Position numbers and translations under genes: made by a program. A DNA stretch of 64,000 bases from the NCBI RefSeq assembly GCF_000378985.1, contig NZ_KB905370.1, positions 4,896,799 to 4,960,798 of the forward strand, read 5' to 3'. Numbering within the stretch: position 1 is the first letter of the stretch; each line of letters begins with the position of its first letter. Positions 56,981-64,000 of this stretch are shown one piece after another. Below the pieces are notes generated by a model that was not told where the DNA came from, did not search any database, and saw nothing but the letters and a program-made list of their open reading frames with translations. This DNA is from Ensifer sp. BR816. Its GTDB lineage: Bacteria; Pseudomonadota; Alphaproteobacteria; Rhizobiales; Rhizobiaceae.

Positions 56981-57373
56981 ATGAGTGAACTGGTTACGCG
57001 CGTGGCGGAAAATGTCGGTATCGATGCCGCGACGGCCGAAAAGGCAGTGGGCATGATTCTCGGCTTCCTGCAGCGCGAAGCCGCCGAAGGCCCGGTCGCC
57101 CGGATGATCGAGGCGATCCCCGGCGCAACAGAACTGGTCGCGCAATACAATGGCGAAGGCAGCAATGGCGGCGGCCTGCTCGGCGGACTGATGTCGGCGA
57201 TCGGCGGCGGCGGCGTCATGGCGCTCGGCCAGCAACTGATGAGCCAGGGCCTCGGCATGGGCGAGATCACCGGTCTCGCCAGGGAAACCATCGCCTATGC
57301 CAAGGAAAGGGCCGGCGAGGAGGTCGTCGACGAGGTGGTCGCCTCCGTCCCGGGCCTCAGCCAGTTCGTCTGA
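56981..57373 (+). CDS. DUF2267/DUF2780-like small helical protein
   Basis: A 130-residue soluble protein: helical N-terminus MSELVTRVAENVGIDAATAEKAVGMILGFLQREA, a glycine-rich middle (NGGGLLGGLMSAIGGGG, about 63-80) and a helical end with LARETIAYAKERAGEEVVDEVVASVPGLSQFV. The pattern matches small DUF2267-related proteins of unknown function often linked to stress in rhizobia (inference). Ribosome site GAGGAG. A palindrome lies just upstream. Confidence 0.78.
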   Translation: MSELVTRVAENVGIDAATAEKAVGMILGFLQREAAEGPVARMIEAIPGATELVAQYNGEGSNGGGLLGGLMSAIGGGGVMALGQQLMSQGLGMGEITGLARETIAYAKERAGEEVVDEVVASVPGLSQFV

Positions 57374-57380
57374 GCCCGCA

Positions 57381-57417
57381 AGTTTTAAACCCCCTCTGGC
57401 CTATCGGTCAGAGGGGG
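57381..57417 (-). terminator. Terminator between convergent DUF2267-like and AKR genes
   Basis: Stem CCCCCTCTGGCC/GGTCAGAGGGGG (57390-57401, 57406-57417, one G-T pair) with loop TATC. On the minus strand it is followed by TTTAAAACTT, so it mainly serves the aldo/keto reductase gene ending at 57438. Confidence 0.82.
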
Positions 57418-57437
57418 CAGCACTCGTTGTTCTCACC

Positions 57438-58268
57438 TCACGCATCCCACACCGGCGCAAGGCCCTCCGGGTTGACGATCCGCCCGTCCGGGCGCGCGAG
57501 CCCGCGGATTGCCGCCATTTCCTCGCGCGTCAGCGCAAAATCGAAGATCGCGAAATTTTCCTTGAGCCGCGTCTCGGTGGCGGTCTTCGAGAGTGCAATC
57601 ACATCCTGCTGCTGCACGAGCCATCGGAGCACCACCTGCGCCGCGGTCTTGCCGTGGCGGGCGCCGATGTCGTTCAGCAGGGGTTCGGTAGGCACCTTGC
57701 CGTTGGCCATGGCATAATAGGCCGTGAGCGACATGCCGTGCCGTCGGGCCGCCTGCAGCACCTGCGCCTGGTCGAGATAGGGGTGGTATTCGATCTGGTT
57801 CGTCGCAATAGGCGCCGCGCTGAGGCGCGCGGCCTCGTCCATCTGCGCCGTGTTGAAATTGCTGATGCCGATATGGCGCACCTTGCCCGCCTTGTGGACT
57901 TCGTTCAGAGCGCCGATGCGTTCTGCCATCGGCACGTCGCTGCCGCCGGGCCAGTGCAGGAGCAGCAGATCGACGTAGCCGGTCCTGAGCTTTCGAAGGC
58001 TTTCGTCGACCGAGGCAATGAAATCGTCATGCCGATATCTGTCGATCCAGACCTTCGTCGTCAGGAAGATGTCGGGGCGCGGAATGCCCGATCGATCGAT
58101 AACTTCCCCGACCTCCGCCTCGTTGCCATAGGCCTGCGCCGTATCCACGTGGCGAAAACCGATCCCCAGGGCTTGCGGCAGGATGCGCAGCACCTCGGCT
58201 CCCGACATGCGGAAAGTCCCGAAACCGAGGGCGGGGATGTTGGCACCGTTCGAATTGACTGCATGCAT
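57438..58268 (-). CDS. Aldo/keto reductase
   Basis: A 276-residue NADPH-dependent oxidoreductase of the AKR superfamily, DkgA/DkgB-like. Features are ALGFGTFRMSG, the catalytic D and Y of FRHVDTAQAYGNE, K in FLTTKVW, H in LLLLHWPG, and the cofactor-binding end ALSKTATETRLKEN. It may act on 2,5-diketogluconate, methylglyoxal or other carbonyls. ATG at 58268 begins the usual MHAVNSNGANIPALGFGT. Confidence 0.94.
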   Translation of the reverse strand: MHAVNSNGANIPALGFGTFRMSGAEVLRILPQALGIGFRHVDTAQAYGNEAEVGEVIDRSGIPRPDIFLTTKVWIDRYRHDDFIASVDESLRKLRTGYVDLLLLHWPGGSDVPMAERIGALNEVHKAGKVRHIGISNFNTAQMDEAARLSAAPIATNQIEYHPYLDQAQVLQAARRHGMSLTAYYAMANGKVPTEPLLNDIGARHGKTAAQVVLRWLVQQQDVIALSKTATETRLKENFAIFDFALTREEMAAIRGLARPDGRIVNPEGLAPVWDA

Positions 58269-58353
58269 GGAAGGCTCCTTGATGAAGGTCGCGGCGGAAG
58301 AGACATGCTCCTATACTTGTCGCGGCCGGTCGCGCCTTCAAGGCGGGGACGGT

Positions 58354-59127
58354 TCAGCGCGCCTTGACGGCAACGATGAACAGGCGGGGAAAGCGCAGCA
58401 GCACGCGTCCGTCGGCCATCGCCGGATAGGCCCTGCGGATCTTCTCGGCATAGGCGGCAAGATAATCCTTGCGCCGGTTAGCGGGCAGCGCGTCGAGATA
58501 GGGGCGCAAGCCAGTGCCTTTCACCCATTCGACGATGGCATTCGCGCTGGCGAGCGGATGGTAATAGACCGTGTGCCACACTTCGACCTTCGCCGCTTTC
58601 GGGGCCAGCCGTTCGAGATAGGTCCTGGGCGACGGCAGCGGCACCCGCCGGATTGCCCGGCCGTGAAAGGCCCCGGCGAAAGCCCGCTCTTCCGCCGTTT
58701 CCTGCATCAGCAGATGCGACGGTTCGTCGAGATTGTCGGGCATCTGAACGGCCATGGTGCCGCCGGGCGCCAGCGCGTCGACGAGCCGCTCGAGGAGGTC
58801 GATATGTTTCGGCAGCCATTGAAACACGGCGTTGGCGAAGAACAGCGCCGCCCCTTGCGGCGGCGTCCAGGCCGTCAGATCGGCCCTTTCGAAGCGCAGG
58901 CCGAGCAGCCGCTTGCGGGCGGCCTCCAGCATGTCCTCATCGCCGTCGATGCCCACCAGCGGGGTGCTCGGAAAGCGTTCCAGAATGAGTTGCGTCGAAT
59001 TGCCCGGTCCGCAGCCGAGGTCGAAGGCGGGACCGGCGGGCAGATCGGGGACCTGCGCCAGGAGATCGCGCGCCGGCCGCGTCCGTTCGTCCTCGAACTT
59101 CACATACTGCGCTGCCGACCAGGCCAT
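58354..59127 (-). CDS. tam: Trans-aconitate 2-methyltransferase
   Basis: SAM-dependent methyltransferase that esterifies trans-aconitate, removing an inhibitor of the TCA cycle. The 257-residue protein starts with the family-typical [23 protein letters not shown], has motif [12 protein letters not shown], then [13 protein letters not shown] and [13 protein letters not shown], all diagnostic of Tam. It lies 11 bases downstream of the haloacid dehalogenase gene, likely one transcript. Confidence 0.95.
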   Translation of the reverse strand: MAWSAAQYVKFEDERTRPARDLLAQVPDLPAGPAFDLGCGPGNSTQLILERFPSTPLVGIDGDEDMLEAARKRLLGLRFERADLTAWTPPQGAALFFANAVFQWLPKHIDLLERLVDALAPGGTMAVQMPDNLDEPSHLLMQETAEERAFAGAFHGRAIRRVPLPSPRTYLERLAPKAAKVEVWHTVYYHPLASANAIVEWVKGTGLRPYLDALPANRRKDYLAAYAEKIRRAYPAMADGRVLLRFPRLFIVAVKAR

Positions 59128-59138
59128 GGTGGCGCTCC

Positions 59139-59801
59139 TTATATGCCGAATTGCAGGCTTTCCAGCGAAGGCAGAATGAGTGACGGGCCGTGGTCCTTGT
59201 ATTCGTCCGGCATATCGGCGCGGTTGATCCAGACCGTGCGGAATCCGAATTTGGTCGCACCGGCAATGTCGAAGCGGTTCGACGACTGGAACGACACCGC
59301 ATGCGGATAAAGCCGGTACTGCGTCGTCACCAGGTCATAGACGGCCGGTGCCGTCTTGAAGGTCTTGACCGTGTCGACCGAGAAGACGTCGTCGATGATG
59401 ATGTCGAGGGCGGCATTCTTGACGGCCGATGCCAGCATCGCCGGCGAGCCGTTCGAGAGGATGGCGATGCGGGCGCCGCGCTCCTTCAGCCCCTTGAGCA
59501 CCGCCGGAACCTCCGGATAGCAGTCAAGCGCCCAATAGGCGTCCAGCAGAGGCTTCTTGAGCTTCGGGTCGGCGGAGGGAAAGCGGGCGAAGGCGTAGTC
59601 CAGCGATTGCTCGGTCAATTGCCAGAAATCGACATAGGCGCCCATCAGCGAGCGGACCCAGGAATATTCGAGCTGCTTGGCGCGCCAGAGCTCGGAAAAG
59701 GCCTGGCCGTCCGGGCCGATCGCCTCGGCGTGCCGGCGCACGGCCGCGTGGACATCGAAAAGCGTGCCATAGGCATCGAAGACATAGGCCGCATGAGACA
59801 T
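59139..59801 (-). CDS. Haloacid dehalogenase, type II (HAD superfamily)
   Basis: A 220-residue enzyme of the L-2-haloacid dehalogenase class. The nucleophile is D9 in [13 protein letters not shown], followed by [10 protein letters not shown] (motif II), and [24 protein letters not shown], which contains the SSN and the motif typical of type II dehalogenases. It would hydrolyse short 2-halo acids, although the physiological substrate in rhizobia is unclear. First gene of the pair with tam. Confidence 0.9.
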   Translation of the reverse strand: MSHAAYVFDAYGTLFDVHAAVRRHAEAIGPDGQAFSELWRAKQLEYSWVRSLMGAYVDFWQLTEQSLDYAFARFPSADPKLKKPLLDAYWALDCYPEVPAVLKGLKERGARIAILSNGSPAMLASAVKNAALDIIIDDVFSVDTVKTFKTAPAVYDLVTTQYRLYPHAVSFQSSNRFDIAGATKFGFRTVWINRADMPDEYKDHGPSLILPSLESLQFGI

Positions 59802-59956
59802 TGAACTCTCCCGTCATTGCCATCGTCGGCGGGGCGTTCCCTATTGCTGCCGAACGATGCTCTTGCGACGAAGGACGCGCCGCTTCTCCATTTTGTTTTA
59901 TGGGATCATGTCAGATTTTTGTGCGCCGCACAATGAAACGGTTGCCGCCGTGCTGC

Positions 59957-60508
59957 TCAGCCCTTCCAGACCTTCGTGGGGAAACGCAGTGCCTGTTTGG
60001 CGAGCTTGCCCTTGAGGCCCAGGCAAGTGTCGCAGAGGCCGACCACATGGCGGTTCGGCTTTGCCTCCGGGCGGAGCGCGTGGAGCGCGGCCGCGGCCTC
60101 TTCCGGCTCCATGTAGCGCGCCAGAATGCCGAGCGTCAGCGCCGTCGAGCGGCCGATGCCTCTGAGACAGTGGATCAAGAGCTGGGCGTCCTCCGGCAGC
60201 CCGTCGACAAAGGCGAAGGTCGCCTCGATCGCCTCGGCGCGCGCCGCATCCGGCGCATCCGGATCGATCGTGTCGCCGAAATAGAGCTCCAGATGCCGCT
60301 CCGGCGGCAGTTCGATCATCGAAAGCAGGCGCGTTGCAGGGGCACGGATCGAGACGAGATGCGTCGGCGCCCAGTGCGCACGGTTGTGCCGTGCCTCCGT
60401 CTGCGAGCTCACGATCACCCGCACCGGCCAGCCGCTCGAATGGGCCGCATTGGTGCCGAGAACGGGCCGGTAGAGTTCGCCTTCCGTGGCCTGAGCCGCA
60501 AGCGCCAT
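59957..60508 (-). CDS. Tyrosine-phosphatase-like protein (dual-specificity type)
   Basis: A 183-residue cytoplasmic protein with the cysteine-phosphatase loop H113-C-L-R-G-I-G-R120-S-T and a candidate general-acid aspartate in GDTIDPDAPD. It fits the compact tyrosine-phosphatase family annotated in many rhizobia. The ATG at 60508 is confirmed by AAGGAGGTG eight bases upstream. The C-terminus has a second cysteine pair (GLCDTCLGL). Substrate unknown. Confidence 0.88.
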   Translation of the reverse strand: MALAAQATEGELYRPVLGTNAAHSSGWPVRVIVSSQTEARHNRAHWAPTHLVSIRAPATRLLSMIELPPERHLELYFGDTIDPDAPDAARAEAIEATFAFVDGLPEDAQLLIHCLRGIGRSTALTLGILARYMEPEEAAAALHALRPEAKPNRHVVGLCDTCLGLKGKLAKQALRFPTKVWKG

Positions 60509-60579
60509 GACGACACCTCCTTGATTCGTCCTGCTCGGATCAGAGGATACCAGTGCGGCGGGAGGATCGGAATCCCGGA

Positions 60580-61620
60580 TCAGAACCGCGTGATCACATT
60601 GATGCCGAGGTCCGTCGCACGGTCCATGGTCACCAGCGCCGGGACCGCCTCTTCCAGCGAGATTTCGCGGCCGATCAGCCGCTTCGGCTCGAGCTTACCG
60701 GCGACGATCATCGACAGCATCGCGTCGTAGCGCCAGGCCTGCATGCCGTGGCTGCCGTAGATTTCGAGCTCGTGGCCGATCACCTGCGCCATCGGGATCT
60801 GCGGCGTCGCATGTTCGGCGAGCATCAGCCCGACCTGCACATGGCGGCCGCGGCGGCGCAGGTTCTTGATCGAATTGAAGCAGGTCACGGGCGAGCCGAG
60901 CGCGTCGATCGAGACATGCGCGCCGCCACCGGTGATCTCCTTGACCGCGGCGGCGATGTCATCCGTTTCACGCGCATTGATCGCGGCGACCGCGCCGAGC
61001 GTCTGCGCAAATGCGAGCTTTTCCTCGGAAATGTCGATGGCGATCGGATTGGCGCCGAGCGCCGCGGCGATCATGATCGCCGAAAGACCGACGCCGCCGC
61101 AACCATGCACCGCCACCCATTCGCCGCCTTGGACGCGAGCCTGGTCGGCGATCGCCCGGAAGGAGGTGGCGAAGCGGCAGCCGAGGCTGGCGGCCGTGGC
61201 AAAATCCATGCTCTCCGGCAGGTGCACGAGGTTCTGGTCGGCGAAGTCGAGCGCCACATATTCGGCGAAGGAACCCCAATGGGTGAAGCCCGGCTGGAAC
61301 TGTGCCTCGCAGACCTGTTGGTTGCCGGAGCGGCATTCGCCGCAGCGCCCGCAGCCGGAAACGAAGGGCACGGTCACCCGGTCGCCGACCTTGTAGCGCA
61401 GAACGCCGCGCCCGGCGGCGGCGATCGTTCCCGCCAGTTCGTGGCCGGGAACGTGCGGCAGGCGGATGTCCGGGTCGTGGCCCATCCAGCCGTGCCAGTC
61501 GCTGCGGCAGAGACCGGTCGCCTCGACCTTGATGACGACGCCGTTTTCGCTGGGGCTCGGATCGGGCAGCGTCCGGATTTCCGGCGTTTTTTCGAAGGCT
61601 TCGTAATACATCGCTTTCAT
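60580..61620 (-). CDS. Zinc-dependent alcohol dehydrogenase (MDR family)
   Basis: A 346-residue medium-chain dehydrogenase. The catalytic zinc ligands are in [10 protein letters not shown] and [10 protein letters not shown], the structural zinc site is C-x2-C-x2-C-x7-C in [15 protein letters not shown], and the nucleotide motif is [20 protein letters not shown]. The order of segments resembles alcohol/polyol dehydrogenases; substrate not predictable. Divergent from the aminotransferase gene across 158 bases. Confidence 0.93.
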   Translation of the reverse strand: MKAMYYEAFEKTPEIRTLPDPSPSENGVVIKVEATGLCRSDWHGWMGHDPDIRLPHVPGHELAGTIAAAGRGVLRYKVGDRVTVPFVSGCGRCGECRSGNQQVCEAQFQPGFTHWGSFAEYVALDFADQNLVHLPESMDFATAASLGCRFATSFRAIADQARVQGGEWVAVHGCGGVGLSAIMIAAALGANPIAIDISEEKLAFAQTLGAVAAINARETDDIAAAVKEITGGGAHVSIDALGSPVTCFNSIKNLRRRGRHVQVGLMLAEHATPQIPMAQVIGHELEIYGSHGMQAWRYDAMLSMIVAGKLEPKRLIGREISLEEAVPALVTMDRATDLGINVITRF

Positions 61621-61680
61621 CGGCGATCGGTCTCCATTTCTGTTTCGCTATTCTGGCACGCGGTGCGGGGAGGCTCCACA

Positions 61681-61740
61681 ATGGACGCCATGACATTTTT
61701 TGATGTACCCATTCACCCTGATGCTGCTTTTTCCGGCTAG
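61681..61740 (+). CDS. Possible 19-residue upstream reading frame
   Basis: A short frame MDAMTFFDVPIHPDAAFSG preceded by GGGGAGG with good spacing, 38 bases before the aminotransferase start. It could be a leader peptide or chance. It contains two aromatic pairs but no branched-chain run expected for attenuation. Confidence 0.2.
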   Translation: MDAMTFFDVPIHPDAAFSG

Positions 61741-61778
61741 AGCAGGTGGAGCGCACAGCGAGACGAGAGGAGAGTCCG

Positions 61779-62660
61779 ATGGCCGTCGATACATCCCCCC
61801 GATCCACCACCTGGACCTATGTCGACGGCGAATGGCTTTCCGGCAACCCGCCACTGATCGGCCCGACCTCGCACGCGATGTGGCTCGGCTCGACGGTGTT
61901 CGACGGCGCCCGCTGGTTCGACGGCATCGCCCCGGACCTCGACCTCCATTGCCAGCGCGTCAACCGATCGGCGGAGGCGCTCGGCCTGAAGCCCACCATG
62001 GCCGCAGAGGACATCGAGTCCTTGACCTTCGAGGGTGTGAAGAAGTTCGACGGAAAGACGGCAATCTACGTCAAGCCGATGTATTGGGGCGAGCATGGCT
62101 CCTGGAGCGTCGTGGCGGTCGATCCGGAATCGACGCGCTTCGCGCTGTGCCTGTTCGAGGCGCCGATGGGCAACGGCCATGCGGGATCCGCACTGACGCT
62201 TTCGCCCTTCCGCCGGCCGACGCTCGAATGCATGCCGACGGATGCCAAGGCCGGCTGCCTCTATCCCAACAATGCCCGCATCCTCCAGGAAGCGCGCTCG
62301 CGCGGCTTCGACAATGCGCTGGTGCGCGACATGCTCGGCAACATCGCCGAGACCGGCTCTTCCAACATCTTCATGGTCCGGGACGGCGTCGTCTTCACGC
62401 CGGCAGCCAACCGGACCTTCCTCGCCGGCATAACCCGCTCGCGCGTCATCGGCCTCTTGCGCGAGGCCGGTTTCGAGGTGGTCGAATCCACGCTGACGAT
62501 GACCGATTTCGAGGCGGCCGACGAGATCTTCACCACCGGCAACTATTCGAAGGTCGTTCCGGTCACCCGTCTCGACGATCGCGACCTGCAGGCCGGCCCG
62601 ATCACGGCCAAGGCACGCGATCTCTACATGGACTGGGCGCATTCGAGCGGTGATGTTTAG
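61779..62660 (+). CDS. Class IV aminotransferase, branched-chain type
   Basis: A 293-residue PLP enzyme of the fold-type IV family (IlvE/D-amino acid transaminase-like). The N-terminal WTYVDGEWLSGNPPLIGPTSHAMWLGSTVFDGARWF is close to branched-chain aminotransferases; the PLP lysine is in PTDAKAGCLYPNNARIL, and ETGSSNIFMVRDGVVFTP and the TFLAGITRSRVIGL phosphate loop follow. It may be the second ilvE of the genome. Ribosome site GAGAGGAGAG. Substrate range unproven. Confidence 0.88.
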   Translation: MAVDTSPRSTTWTYVDGEWLSGNPPLIGPTSHAMWLGSTVFDGARWFDGIAPDLDLHCQRVNRSAEALGLKPTMAAEDIESLTFEGVKKFDGKTAIYVKPMYWGEHGSWSVVAVDPESTRFALCLFEAPMGNGHAGSALTLSPFRRPTLECMPTDAKAGCLYPNNARILQEARSRGFDNALVRDMLGNIAETGSSNIFMVRDGVVFTPAANRTFLAGITRSRVIGLLREAGFEVVESTLTMTDFEAADEIFTTGNYSKVVPVTRLDDRDLQAGPITAKARDLYMDWAHSSGDV

Positions 62661-62866
62661 GACCACTTTCAAGGCGCAAGTTACCGGCTGACAAGGGCGG
62701 CTCGAACGGCTAGGTTGCGCACTGGCCGGAGGCGGCCAGCAGCTCGCGTCCTGACAAGGGGCATGGCGAACGCCTCCTCTGATCCTTGCTCACCGTTTAA
62801 ACAGTCGGGCGAAGGCGTTGGTAATGCGGGCGCTGATGAAGACTTCGCCGTGACGAGGAAACGGAA

Positions 62867-63414
62867 ATGCGCGACTATCGCGATGCCAAGGCCATGGCGA
62901 AGGCCCTGCGGGAGACCCTTGCCGACCACCAAATGACGGTCAGCCACAGCGAGGCGCTCGAAATCGTCGCCCGCCAGTTCGGGCTCGCCACCTGGAATAT
63001 CCTATCGGCGAAGATCGAAGCTGCGGGCGCCGCCGCAGACCGCGAGATCGAATTCGAGCAGGCAGTGCCGATCGTTCGTATCTTCGACGTTGCAAAGGCG
63101 CAGGAATTCTATCTCGGCTTCCTCGGCTTCAGCGTTGACTGGGAGCACCGCTACGGCGACGATTTCCCGCTTTACACGCAGGTCTCGCGCAACGGACTGA
63201 GATTGCATCTCTCCGAACATGCGGGAGACGCGACCCCAGGCGGCAACATGTGCGTCTACATGACGGGCATTCGTGCCTTTCACACAAGGAACTGCTGGCC
63301 AAGAACCACCGCTACATGCGGCCCGGCCTCGAGGACGAGGGAACGCGGCTCGAGGTGACGGTCATCGACCCGTTCAACAATCGCATCCGTTTCATGGAAC
63401 TGAAGGCGCGGTAG
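62867..63414 (+). pseudogene. Glyoxalase-superfamily (VOC) gene interrupted by a frameshift
   Basis: The first frame (62867-63358) encodes RDAKAMAKALRETLADHQMTVSHSEALEIVARQFG, then a VOC domain starting FEQAVPIVRIFDVAKAQEFYLGFLGF. At CACACAAGG (63281-63289) the reading changes: two extra bases move translation out of frame after IRAFH. In the other frame, from 63283, the expected family end HKELLAKNHRYMRPGLEDEG and VIDPFNNRIRFME runs to a stop at 63412-63414. An intact protein would be about 182 residues. It is a recent frameshift or a sequencing error in a CA repeat. Confidence 0.85.
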
Positions 63415-63489
63415 GCCGGTGATCCAGTCGGGGGGCGCGCGGCGATGTCCGGCGCGTGCCTCCCGAACTCGAAACCCCGCGATCGAACG

Positions 63490-63900
63490 TCAAGGCTCGA
63501 CCGGACGGACGATTACGTCGGCGGCGGAGCGTGTCGTCGGCCCGTGATGGACCGCCTCGACATTGTTGCCATCGGGGTCCAGGACGAAGGCGGCGTAATA
63601 GCCCGGATGATAGGGGCGCTCGCCGGGTGCGCCGTTGTCCGTACCGCCATTTGCCAAGCCCGCATCGTAGAATCGCTGCACGGCGTCCCAGTCGGCGGCC
63701 TGAAAGGCGAGGTGAACGCGGCTCAGATAGCCATCGGCCTGGTCGACGAAGAACTCGTCGAATGCGAAAAATGCATCTGTCTCGTAGGTGGGCCGGTGGC
63801 CAAGCGCGCCAAGCACCGCCTGATAGAAACGCTTGCTGACGGCGAGGTCCTGGACGCGCAGATGCACGTGATCGATCAATCGTCCCTGGTGGAATTCCAT
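63490..63900 (-). CDS. VOC-family (glyoxalase/bleomycin-resistance-like) protein
   Basis: A 136-residue single VOC-fold protein: MEFHQGRLIDHVHLRVQDLAVSKRFYQAVLGALGHRP, DQADGYLSRVHLAFQAADWDAVQRFYDAGL and GYYAAFVLDPDGNNVEAVHHG. The histidine of the first strand and the glutamate of NNVEAV match metal-ligand positions of glyoxalase-like enzymes. Substrate unknown. It converges with the frameshifted VOC gene. Confidence 0.9.
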   Translation of the reverse strand: MEFHQGRLIDHVHLRVQDLAVSKRFYQAVLGALGHRPTYETDAFFAFDEFFVDQADGYLSRVHLAFQAADWDAVQRFYDAGLANGGTDNGAPGERPYHPGYYAAFVLDPDGNNVEAVHHGPTTRSAADVIVRPVEP

Positions 63901-64000
63901 TGGCTTTCTCCACTACGGCCGGCACCGGCAGATGTAGCCCGCGCCCGATACTAAACGAAGAGAGGCCAAGAAGGTTGCGCGTCGCCATTCGGCCCTGACG

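Overview
The window reads as a stretch of core chromosome from an alphaproteobacterium of the Rhizobiales, most likely Sinorhizobium/Ensifer. The basis is the GC-rich, strongly codon-biased coding sequence, a CcrM-type GANTC methyltransferase, a betICBA cluster that includes choline sulfatase, cysHDN with an APS-type reductase, pyruvate phosphate dikinase, an OhrR/Ohr pair and palindromic intergenic repeats of rhizobial type. No rRNA, prophage, insertion sequence, CRISPR array or plasmid function was found. The assignment rests on recognised proteins and gene order, not on a search.

Layout. 1-8.8 kb: peroxiredoxin (cut by the window edge) and a DsbD-like thiol protein, YqgE, a membrane GGDEF/EAL protein overlapping a RimJ-type acetyltransferase, then an M16 peptidase and thrC. 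9-16.6 kb: a lipoprotein, a LivK-type binding protein, a HAD phosphatase divergent from a GntR regulator, DUF1284, an ArsR regulator divergent from a NIPSNAP/ABM gene pair, DsrE and ccrM. 16.7-28.3 kb: an RTX protein, a HAD protein, mutY, a DUF721 protein, a DsbA-like lipoprotein, a DUF559 nuclease-like gene, a repeat element, smc and ppdK. 28.3-33.3 kb: small lipoproteins, DUF1499, MBL hydrolase and cupin genes, tRNA-Gln(TTG), YegP and tRNA-Pro(CGG).

33.4-43.7 kb holds two metabolic operons. cysH-cysD-cysN handles assimilatory sulfate activation and reduction. betI-betC-betB-betA turns choline-O-sulfate and choline into glycine betaine. A DUF6152/DUF6644 pair lies between them. 43.7-64 kb: an HdeD-like membrane protein, an EAL-CBS-GGDEF protein, a quinone oxidoreductase, DUF3750, a ReAV-type asparaginase, DUF4198 behind a Zur-like palindrome, a GST, a LysR regulator, an L,D-transpeptidase, ohrR/ohr, a HerA-like ATPase, and a run of single metabolic genes ending in a frameshifted glyoxalase gene and a VOC protein.

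The most informative non-coding signals are palindromes beside regulators (ArsR, BetI, OhrR) or upstream of single genes (cysH, DUF4198, DUF2267-like), and three families of inverted-repeat intergenic elements. Two copies of one family, at 21.7 and 37.9 kb, lie in opposite orientation and still share core sequence. One of them sits directly behind a DUF559 nuclease-like gene. No clearly new multi-gene system was recognised. The best leads are the DUF559/palindrome association, a 23-codon reading frame with a strong ribosome site and terminator near 47.4 kb, and the palindrome-controlled small operons.
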